The translations under genes were made by a program, and so were the position numbers. From Sipunculus nudus (lineage: Eukaryota; Annelida; Sipuncula; Golfingiida; Sipunculidae): a stretch of DNA of 64,000 nt. The DNA is taken from contig CM049310.1 in assembly GCA_026874595.1 (NCBI GenBank), forward strand, positions 88,729,556-88,793,555, written 5' to 3'. Below the pieces are notes generated by a model that worked only from the letters and a program-made list of their open reading frames with translations, made no database searches and was not told the DNA's origin. Positions 22,715 through 33,200 of the stretch are shown piece after piece (position 1 is the first letter of the stretch; every line of letters starts with the position of its first letter).

Positions 22715-23748
22715 ATTTTCGTGTCTATTGTAATTTTGTATTTTTATATTACCCTGAAACACGTGTACGGTACAGGCACTTCATTTGAGCAAGCATGCGG
22801 GATAAGTAGTGGATATTTAAACAATATTTCAGGTCAAAGTCATGGCAGGCAATGGGTTAAAAACATAATATAAAATCAAGATATCAAAGGAGATATGCTC
22901 GTGGTCAGCGTGACACTACGATACTTTATATTAAACAAGATTATCACAGAACAAAAGTGTGCGTGGTTAATACGGCATCAAGAGAATTTCTACTTTTTAC
23001 TTACTCATAATGTCTTAGCGGACATGGTGATACACTCTGCTAGCACAGCATTAAGGAATTTATGTACGACTAGACCGTTACAGAAATTAATGTAATGCAA
23101 AAGGCTAGTACTAAAAGACCTAAATTTTGTTAAAGATATGTTAATACACATTGCCAGCATTAAATTAATGAAGAAGAGAATGATACAGAAGATATTTATC
23201 CCATCTTAAGACTTTTTTCATGAAATCTTATACAGAACAGTAAAAGTTGTATACAGGTCCCTGTGATCTTGTAAGCATGATTTTTCTGGTAGGAAACTCT
23301 CTATAGATAGAGGGCCGAAATGGCGCTGTTCATGTTTGTTCATTTGATGTTCCCTATTGTGAATTCTGATCATCTGTTATTTTTGCATACTGTTGTTTCT
23401 CCAAAGACTGGACGAAATAAAGTATTTAATTATACAAGTGTTGTGTATTACAATCACTCGCTCACACACCCATACATGTATTAATATGGACCTCAATCCC
23501 TTTCACTTCCCTATGCCGCTTATGTCAATGTCCATATTCACTGTCCATACACCTATTACTGCGCCTATACAACCATGGGCGTAATGGACATGCACCCCCC
23601 CCCCCCCCCTTTCAATCAGGGGGACATGTCATGATATATCACCTCGTATTGTGTATTTTTCATAATAAGTGGCTCATTGGCCATGATGCTTGAACAAATG
23701 GATAGAATTATGTCCTGAGTCCTAAAAACCAGGCGTTTTTTCCATAGG
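22715..23748 (+). repeat. 1,034-bp tandem duplication, copy 2
   Basis: Differs from copy 1 by scattered substitutions, a few-base deletion near 23106 and expansion of a C run (7 to about 14 C near 23587). The junction falls at CTTAGCAAAAT, a short word also present at the right edge, which suggests a microhomology or unequal-crossover origin. High identity implies it is recent. Confidence 0.95.
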
Positions 23749-23756
23749 CCTTAGCA

Positions 23757-24656
23757 AAATGGATACAGCGACCTTATTTCGGGTTTCGGAGAAGATTTTA
23801 CAAAGAACTCCCTAGATTCTAAGTTCTATGTGGACTTGCTACGATTTGTGTCCATCTACCTTGAATGGTGCTAAATGCTTATAGTTTATGGGTCACAGTT
23901 ACATTATTTAAGGCTTCGAAAATTTTACAGGGCCCTCCCTGGATCTTAATTAAATTAGAAGGTTTTAGGTAAAACAATTACTATTGTGACTGTCTGTCTA
24001 ATAGGGTGCTAAAATCATGTTTTGTCACGTAGCTCACATAATATAGTCACATTGGCCTTATTTTCGGATGCCAACATTTAAGATTATCGCCACATCTGAC
24101 TTTCTGGGTGCTCAAAATGAGGTTTTCCGCTTCTGCCTCACAGAATATAGCTAGGACATGATTAGTTAATCTCAGGTGTTGAAGGAGATTTACGAAAACC
24201 TCCCTGGATGTTGCGTTGAAAGATTCTAGACCTAACAGATACGATTTGTGCCCATCTGACATTCAAAGTGCTCATATATATTTTTTTTCTGAAGGTCGCA
24301 TAATATAGGTCAGAGTGACTTTATTTTATGTTCCCAAGGACATTTGCCCACGACCTCCAAGAATCTTACATTAGGAGATTTTAGGCCTAATGGATACAAT
24401 GTGTGCCCTGTCGGACTGTCAGGGTGCTCAAAATCATTTTTTTTCGGTCCATAGGTCACCGAATATAGGTCATAATGACCTAAGGTGAGGTTCCCAAAGT
24501 GATTTTCCCCGCGCCTATAACATATCTGGGTGTTGCGTTTGAAGATTCTAGGTCTAACGGATAGGATTTGTGCCCTGTTAACGCAAGGACGGCCGGTCGG
24601 ACGACGGACTAAGTTTGAATGCTTTAGCTAAGATGACTATTACATTCAGCTTAGCT
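23757..24656 (+). repeat. Family A array: about five diverged short units
   Basis: Repeats of 'ATAGGTCA(C/G)..GACCTTATTT..TTCTAGG..ACGATTTGTGCC(C)' at about 150-190 bp spacing, ending in GGACGGCCGGTCGGACGACGG and the hairpin tail at 24626-24656. The last unit is the most like other family A copies. Confidence 0.7.
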
Positions 24657-26370
24657 ATAGAAAGGGGTCCCATTGCAATGCGTAAAACTATACGAATTGT
24701 TAACATAAATGGGTCATAGTGTTTTAAAAGTTCTAAAATATCAATAAACTACAGTCTTGAAGATGACTGATATATGGCCGATAACACGATATGATTCATA
24801 CGTTTCCTCGTCCTTTCGGTTCCCAGCCATTAAATTCAGGCCGATTTTAAGATTAAAATTTTGTGGATCAAGTTTTTATTTGTTGGTGGTTTCTGAAGCG
24901 ATTTTATAAATAAATGCTTCAATATTGCTTTATTTTGGATAAAATTAAAAAAAATCCACACCGCTTGGGGTGATAATAATTGTCTTCCAGAGAACTTCGT
25001 TCTACTTCCATAAATAACATTTTACCACTACACTGTATCAATCAGGTTAGTTGGGGTGGTATGCCCGTTAAAAAGGACATGTGTGCGTTTATGTGTGTGT
25101 GTGTGTAAACGCAAAAGAAAATTGCGCCTCTGTCTTTAGAACTATTATAGGATTATTTTTAATTAAAAACAACAATGGATGACTCAATGTCGTTCCTTAA
25201 TTTTACATTTCACATCTGAGCGTACGTGTAACGTCTGATCTCATACATTTTAAGAGGTACACAGGTATATGCGGCAATACTAAGCTGAACAATTTCATGA
25301 TTGATGTTCCAAGCCAGACTCCAAAGACTGAAAATTAAAAGGGCTGATCCAGGAGCACACATTCACTCAGCAGGCAGGAGTTAACATAGGTATTTTATAT
25401 AAACTTAAAGTGACCTATCCCGATATATGAGGTCTAGTGATCCCTCGAACCAGAAAACGCGAAATAAACCGTACACAGGTTGTCCGTTCTGTTTATATCA
25501 ACCTTTTATAACATGTGGTAGGGGTCATTTTCAACAAGAATATCTCTTTGCAAGTTACACAAACCAAAGTTTAGCAAAGAACGTTCTGAAACTGACTGTT
25601 CAATTTCAGCATTCATTCATCCAACCAACTTAGGTTACATGGTTTTTCTGTTTGTCAACAATGCTGTGTTAACAGCTGCTAGATAGACTAACTCATACAT
25701 CCATCACAAACGCTTTATAGGAACTTATTTAAAAGAAATTACCTAAATTCCATAAATATAAAATAATATTAATAAGACATATAAATAACATTTATTCTAT
25801 ATTATATATAGAAAGGATAGGTGAACAGCTTGCTTTAAGCTGTATGTGCACTAATTCATGTTTACAACCGTTATTAATGCTGATCTCTCCCTCTCGTTCT
25901 CTGTCTGGATTTGATTCATATTCTATTGAAAATGTAAAAGCATGTGTTTGAATTTATTGAATTTTAACAATACTTATTCCCGGACAAATGTTCTTTGTGA
26001 TACAAATAAAACTTTCTTTTCATATTGTATTAGCTAAATTTGTTAATCTGCAACTAAAAGTGAAGGTAAACTAGTGCTTTCCAAATCCGATAACAAATAA
26101 TTATTTTTTTTGTTAAATTTAAAACGAACAAGTTTTGGCTTGAACACATATCAAACAACTCTTTACCTAGCGTAGATTCCATAGGCATGACTTATACGAT
26201 TACTGCTTTTGTCGGACGTAACAGCTAAACAAAGTTGACAAACCCGACTTCCCCGCGTTTGTAATGCACAAGATGGCGTATTTACAATGTGTAAGGATAT
26301 ACATGTATATCATATATGTAATATATAACACACACAAGCATACATATATATTATTTCAAAATCTTGCAGA
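24657..26370. other. Non-coding interval
   Basis: AT-rich unique-looking DNA. ORFs at 25427-25633 and 26264-26518 are unsupported; the latter overlaps a sulfotransferase pseudogene on the other strand. A short (GT)n lies at about 25094-25107. Confidence 0.5.
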
Positions 26371-26708
26371 GCGGATTTGCATTGTCCATGTATATGAAGT
26401 CCCACTTTATTCTGCCAGCGTATTGGTCCTTTCAATGTCGCCTTTTTTTCTCAATGGGCCTTTTTCGTACCGCCAAAATTCATTGAGGAATCTCTCATTG
26501 AACACCATCGCTATCTGACCTCCACGAGGGGGAAATAAGTTTTAAAAATCTCGATATATTTTCTGGCATATGAGAGCACCTTCTTTTGTGATATCACCTC
26601 CGGCGAAGAGTGAGACAAAACTGATCTCAAGGAAATGCGCGATGACGAATTATAGAGGTTGCCGGAGATTATAGATGTTTAGAGGATGGGGATTTAATTT
26701 AACAACGT
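26371..26708 (-). pseudogene. Decayed copy of carbohydrate sulfotransferase exon 4
   Basis: Collinear with 29303-29720 of the intact gene on the same strand. Reading the - strand gives SFVSLFAGGDITKEGALIC and QKIYRDF followed by a stop, against SFISLYAGTDVTKEVSLIC in the intact exon. A deletion of roughly 45 bp removes the part between the YEHFAYNSE-like region and the RKWLLKN region. Shared words such as TTCGTACCGCC and GGAGATTATAGATG fix the alignment. Stop, deletion and frameshift show it is dead. It lies about 2.5 kb beyond the intact gene's stop, so it probably arose as a tandem duplicate. Confidence 0.85.
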
Positions 26709-26900
26709 ATATATTAGTATCACCTTACTCTTTATTTAAGTATTTATTTAATCGTATTACAAGTTAATCTGACTTTTAAATTTCTGTATTTGCATTCTAA
26801 TACCGAGTCAATAATTTGATCCCATGGACCACCTATATACATGCAGTTAGGTCTCCAAGGCCCAATCACTGTATTGAACAAATGGCCCAGGGGTCATGAC

Positions 26901-27525
26901 GCTCAGCTGACTAGGAAGACATTGACAAATGGAACTTCATCTGAATGTCAATTTTGTAGGTGGTATCCTTATTAAGCTGAAGCATAACTTGGAGGACATA
27001 GGTAACAGGGACGTGATTCCAGGTTTCCAAGGAGATTTTTCATGGACCTCCCTGGATGTCAAGTTAGAAGATTCTTGGTGCAACGGTTACGATTTGTGCC
27101 CTGTTAACGTACGACCGCTTTTTTATTGTTTAGGTCTCAACAATAAAAAAATTAAAGAAAATGTGTAAAATTCACAAATAAATCCAGGTGTCGCTACCAG
27201 TCTACAGGAACTGAGGAAACATTCAAGGATGAATGTGCATGCAAAGAATCATGGTGATCAATGCTTTAGTGATTCAGAAACTGGAAGTTTTGTAACACAT
27301 TTTTTATAAACTGAGGGGTATTTACAAGCCCTACAGCCCAAAGGATATGGGTAGCAGAGAGGATTTGTTCATAGACCTCCCTGGATTTCAAGTAAGAAGA
27401 TTCCAGAACCAGCGGTCACAATTTATGCCTGGTTAACGGACAGGCAGACAGACGCCAGACGGACAGACAGACAGACGGCAAAGAGTGATCGCTAAAGCTC
27501 AGATGACTTTCAGTCAGCTAAGCTA
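26901..27525 (+). mobile_element. Dispersed repeat family A, copy with both ends visible
   Basis: Begins GCTCAGCTGA (26901-26910) and ends TCAGCTAAGC (27516-27525), a terminal inverted repeat with one mismatch. The interior has the usual GGAGGACATAGGTAACAGGG and CCAAAGGATATGGGTAGCAG monomers and a (GACA)n run. The ends suggest a non-autonomous DNA element. Confidence 0.6.
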
Positions 27526-28887
27526 AAAAGGCATGGAGCCTTTCTTAGCCTTCAATGGATTTGAGTATCTTCTCCACATCTGAGCACCAGTTATCTGTGA
27601 CTTGGTTATTATCCCATATGAATACTTTCTTGGTCAGTCTACTATTATCCATATCCAACAAGTGATTCCAAAAACGTATTATATTGATGAAACGACGATG
27701 TCAACATGATAACCATCCAATGTCACCATTTGGAGCTGCAATTTGACAAAACTTATGAACGCCTAAAAAGTAATGCAGTGCTCTGTTTTGAATCTTATCA
27801 CATGACGGGGATTTTGAATATCTAATAATATATAATATTACAATTGATAGAAAAGAAATTTGAATTAGTAATGGTTAAAGTACCCCTAGAATAGAATAAT
27901 AGCTATCACTTTGCTATTACAACCCAAGGCTAGCACATCTGATGAATTGAGTGTTTGTTTGATTAGGTTGATAGAGCATAATGAAGGGCCCAGTGTAGTG
28001 TGTTTAGTTAATCCTGGGTGGTTTCATGGTCCAGTGGGCACTGGACAGAAGGCTTTGGCTTGAGGTTACCCCTGGTTCTCATTGTTGATTCATTAAGTGG
28101 GCTTGGTCATTAAACATTGGAGAAGTCCTTATGAGCATACTACATGGGCAAGTTATTGTCAGCTGATAGGAGAATGTGATGCCGAAGCCTATGTTGTAGC
28201 AGCTACAGGGTGTATGGTCTGATAGTCACAGCTTTTCATGGGTCATTCAGTTGACAGTCAAAAGTTGAGTCTTAGTTGTGCCACAGACTGTGTACAGAGC
28301 TCATCAAAGACTGTAATTCCCATTGAAAATCTGCTAAACCTACACTCACATTTAGTTTCATATTTAAATTAATTCAAGCTTGATTAGCCCAGGCCCCAGA
28401 GCAATGATGAATTTATATTATAATGAACAGGTTCTGAGTATAATTATTTAAATTGAATTGTGGAAAATCTTAACTTTTTTATTTTGTGATCTTTCAAAAA
28501 TTAGATTTTTTCTCTTAAAATATAACTCAGTATGAATTTGCTGATTTAATGTTTATATGTTGTACTTATATTGCTGGAAATAAAGAATGCTGTACACATG
28601 TACACATGAATTGCATGAATGTATTAATAACAAAATAGTTCAATTTAATTATATTTTATATTAAATAAAAGTGTTATTATTAGTAAAAGAAGCAAAGTAA
28701 TAGTAGTAGTAATCAATGCTGTAATAGTTTCAGTTATAGTAACAGATGGATTACTTTAAGTACTATTATATATGATATTATATATGCTATATATTATATA
28801 TATCTTTCTATAATATTCTATAATAAACTATTACTAATAGAATAAAATGATATAAGTTTATTTAGAAAAAATATAAAATACCCAAAA
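27526..28887. other. Non-coding interval
   Basis: No gene seen. It is bracketed by direct copies of a roughly 100-bp segment (27440-27555 and 29056-29156) that includes the family A tail plus the unique word GGCATGGAGCCTTTCTTAGCC. AT-rich tracts at 28660-28860. Confidence 0.5.
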
Positions 28888-29057
28888 GTACTCATGAAGT
28901 AATCATATGAGTACCGAGTACTTTCAAAGTACTCGAGTACAAGTACGAGTACTTTTATGATTTTTAAAAAGTACTCGAGTACGAGTACTGAGTACTCAAA
29001 AAAGTACTCATGAGTACGAGTACTATGAGTACGAGTACTTTTGGACCCAACTCTGAC
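28888..29057. repeat. Self-complementary GAGTAC/GTACTC repeat with hAT-like end
   Basis: Dense AGTACTC, GTACTCGAGTAC, TACTCATGAGTACGAG and similar words, each its own reverse complement or close to it. On the - strand the right edge reads CAGAGTTGGGTCCAAAAGT, the style of hAT-type terminal repeats. The left edge holds CCCAAAAGTACTC, but no full matching terminus was found. Confidence 0.6.
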
Positions 29058-29060
29058 AGA

Positions 29061-29156
29061 CGGACAGACAGACAGACGGCAAAGAGTGATCGCTAAAGCT
29101 GAATGACTTTCAGTCAGCTAGGCTAAAAAAAGGCATGGAGCCTTTCTTAGCCTTTG
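29061..29156 (+). repeat. Family A tail fragment, direct duplicate of 27440-27555
   Basis: GACAGACGGCAAAGAGTGAT, the hairpin tail (to 29126) and GGCATGGAGCCTTTCTTAGCC are repeated from 1.6 kb upstream. Confidence 0.75.
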
Positions 29157-29246
29157 CATGACTTATTTTATTTAAGCTTGTATGGCGCTTATACTATGAC
29201 GAACGCACTCTAGCGGATCCACGTAGTTTATGTATTTAAATTACTC

Positions 29247-30195
29247 CTACTCCCAACTGTCCCTCCAAGGAATGATCTTGTCGAAATCCTTTAGAATACG
29301 TCCGCATTGTCTTTTATATTCAATATATTCTCCAAGTTTCACTTTACTTTGCCACCGTGTTGGTCCCTTCCATGTTGGCTTTATGTTCTTTAAGAGCCAC
29401 TTTCGTACCGCCTCGTGAGTTTTCATACCTAAACGTTGATACAGCGAATTTACAACACGTTCAGAATTATACGCAAAATGCTCATACGAAACCATCGCTA
29501 CCTGAGCAGGATAAGCCTTCACGAGGCGTATATAGGTTTTCAAATCTTCGTACATAGTCTGGCATATAAGGGAAACTTCCTTTGTGACGTCAGTTCCGGC
29601 ATATAATGAGATAAAGCTTGTTATTAAGGATGTCCGGGATGCCGAGATCCCCAGTGGATGGCGGAGATTATAGATGACTAAGAGGTTCGGGATTCTTTTA
29701 AGCAACAGCTCTGCTGTATCCAACGTTACCCTAATTACTTTGGTAGATCGAATCCTGGCTTTTTTACAGTGTTGTTCTAATAATGGCAAACACTTGAAAG
29801 TTTGCTCTCTAAGTTTATTCACACAGCTCTTATAGTGCTCCAGTTGAGTCTCGATTGCACCTGCTTTATTCCCAGTCTTGATTCCATTAATATAAAATCC
29901 TTGGCTGTCCACGCTGCTTTGTTTGTAAAGATACTTATGGCATTCAAACATATGTTCAGAAATAGGATTGAATGGGCCTTTGCAAATAGACTTTGTCTTG
30001 AAACATTCTTTTTGAAAATTGGGCATCTGGAGCTTTCTTAAACACTCCCTGTATGGTCCAAGGTTAAACCGATCATTATTTGAACCCCAGATATATTTAT
30101 GTAGCAGTAATTCAGTCGGCAGCTTCCTTAGATTGCAGGTTAAAAGGTTATATATCGTCTCAACCACTACATCTCTCTCCTCCTCGGGTAACTTC
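29247..30195 (-). CDS. Sulfotransferase exon 4 (catalytic C-terminal part)
   Basis: Acceptor TATACTTGCAG ends at 30196 and the exon begins GAAGTTACCC. The first base completes an Arg codon with AG from exon 3, and the frame then runs 315 codons to TAG at 29249-29247. It holds many Cys (about 10 in the first half, likely luminal disulfides) and RHPLGISASR. The open frame extends nine codons upstream of the GTG at 30167 to the acceptor. A (TAA)n microsatellite starts 30 bp upstream of the splice site in the intron. Confidence 0.9.
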
Positions 30196-30221
30196 CTGCA
30201 AGTATAGATCAGAATTTGAAG

Positions 30222-30269
<48 letters not shown>

Positions 30270-33200
30270 GTCATAATAATAATAATGATAATAATAATAA
30301 TTATAATTATAATTATAATTATAGTTATAATTATAATTTATATAATTGTATTATTAAAATAATTTTAATAAATATTATTATATTATTTTATTATCATAAT
30401 GATTAAAAAATAATAAAAATAATAATAAAATAATAAATTATGATGATGATGATTATTATTATTAATAAAATTTAATTAATGTTACTGTTATACAGTGAAA
30501 ACCGCACCCCATAGGCAGACAGCACGTACAAAACACATGTACAAAAAGCTCACAGTTTCAGTTCATATGACATTCTTTATGGCATTCCTCCATATTTCAA
30601 TTGAATATTTCTCTGTTGAAATTTTAAATTAATAAGCCGTTGATAAAGATGTATATTAATCTCTAAATTCCTGCCAAAACAAGCGTCTTCTCATTTGCGA
30701 TAAGGACTAAGTAAAACGGATATTAATAGTAAGGAGACCTGTGGAATATAAAATACAGAACGTTCGCCAGCTTTAAAGCGGCAATTTTGAAATTTCAAAT
30801 TCTTTGCAATTTTATAATATACATGGTACGTATGGACCGAATAAAGAAAAGGTAGACATTTTAGGACAAATATGGCAGCACTGATGGATCGAAATGACGG
30901 GGGCAAGAACTGAAACTTTGTACTGTCAGTATAGTAGTTCATTGAAACGACCTGTTTATAAGTTCTTACTCTTTGACTTTTAATATTTTTTTTGTTTAAA
31001 AACTTATTACCTCCCTATCCTGTGCGCTAAATTTTAATTTTTACCTGAATTGATATTTTATATTAAGTAAATATAAAGGATGTAAATACGTTTATAAATA
31101 CAGTAAGACCACGAAATTACGACCCAAATCGGGACCGCAAAAAAGTGGTCGCATTTTTTGGATGTCGTCTAATCTCGGTCTTATACTGTACTAAATCCAG
31201 ACCCCTTTTAAGCTGATATAAGATTTTATTTCGGTTTTATGTGCGCCCGGTGCGTGTTGTCATAGTTAGTGTATGCGCTAAGGTAAAAAAATGTGTAATT
31301 TTTATATTTTAATTTGTGTGCGTAATGTAATAGGGGAATGTGCAGGTTGGAGGGATTCTTCTGTTGGGATGTATTAAATTGACTCGCCAGTTATGAGTTC
31401 TCAGGGTAGAAATAATTATTTATTATTCCATAGTTTTAGGCTAAGTTAACAATTGTGGTAGGCTAGACAATATTTATAAATTAATATAATTAATACAACA
31501 TTCCGCAGAGAAACCCGGACCAGATGAATGCTTCTGTTGTAAGCAGGGCCTGTGCTAGATATGAAATAAAAAATATAAATATATAAATAAAAAAATAAGA
31601 AATACTAAGAATATAAAATTAATACACTAATACATGTTATAGTGTAAAAACACGCTGTAGTATAAGCGTTAGTTGTGACCGTTTACCCTCGAGATCCGGG
31701 GGGGGGGGGGAAGCTTCAGTCGCTCGCCCAGACATGCCGGTTTATGCGCTGCATGTGTACTGTAAGGGGTTTGCTGTTGAACCAACTACACTGGCTTACT
31801 GGTCATAAACAAAGGGATATAGTGTGTGTGTTAGTTTGGATAATTTGGTCCCTATAGTTTAAATGTCTTTTAGCCAGTCTGGTTCAGTTATATATAATTA
31901 GGTAGCCAGAATTGGTGACCAAACTCGTGTAGGTTATTTAAGGCTTACCTGTTGTAACATTTAAGCAATTAACGATGAAAGCACAACGCGATGAAATAAT
32001 ATCCACTTACTCTACTCTTAATTTAATTATATAAACTATTCTATTAATGCCTATACTTCTAGGAAGATATGTGCTAAGGTATTCGGGATTAAAGACTTGA
32101 CCGGAAAGACAGATTTTGCTTAACCGAGACCATATAGCACACAAGTTAGCCTCAGGTTATGGCTATTGCGTTTAGGTGCTCAGTCTTTGGGGGACCAGCT
32201 ATAAATACACCCAGTAGACTGAGTCTAGAGATAAAGAGCCATAGATAGATATGAGCTTAGCAATTTAGTCAACGTGAGTACCGTCGGAGTATTCTGAACT
32301 GAGGTCGTTATAATCAGAAGGCTTCAGGACTGGCAACTTGAACAAATGGCTTTTTAAGAATACAAGAATAATTCTACAAAACGGAGTTCTTTTTTTAAAT
32401 ATTGTGAGTTCTGACAGTGACTTAGACATGTGCAAGTGCTTCCCAAATCGCACATCATAATTGCAACATACAAAAGACTTTTCTAGATGAAATGACTTTG
32501 TTTGGTAAAAGAAGCTAAGATGCCGCTGCAAAACTGATGAAGTGTGAACGCAATATTTTTTTAAAACGCTCAATATTTAGGGCACACCTGATGTTAAGAG
32601 GAAGGGCGTTCCAAAGGGCATTGCCAGCAAAAAATAACACAGCCTTGAAGGATATAAAGAGTGGTTTTGGAAGGATACAATTATTCTTATGGGTTGAGCG
32701 TATGGAATAATGGTGTGTGTCTTTAGACACAGTAAACTTATCTCACAGATACACAGGGGCTAAACCATTTATGTAATTATAAGTTATAACAAATAACATT
32801 TAGAAACGTCGCTGCTTGGTCGTCAACAAACCAGTATCTTTAATTAACTTTTATTAAATGTAATTAACTTCTTCGTGACTGGCCATAGTTCAAGTTGATA
32901 ATCCGCGCCGCCCGACACTGGATATAGGGATTGCTTAACAGCTGCCATAGTCTACAGAACTTTGGCTGGTCCAACCGCATAATACATTTGGAGCAGAAAC
33001 CTCTGCATCAGAAATTAGTGATAATTGGTGAAAGTCTATGTAATATACCTATTTTTCAACATAACATTTTTTAAAAACTGCAGTGGTATGAGATTTCCAT
33101 GTGAGATGGGAATCGATGATGAGGCAAACTTGACAGTAATATAAAGTAAGCCATGTTCATAAGGTTAGGCAAAATATATGAGCGTGTTGGAGAATTTTAT

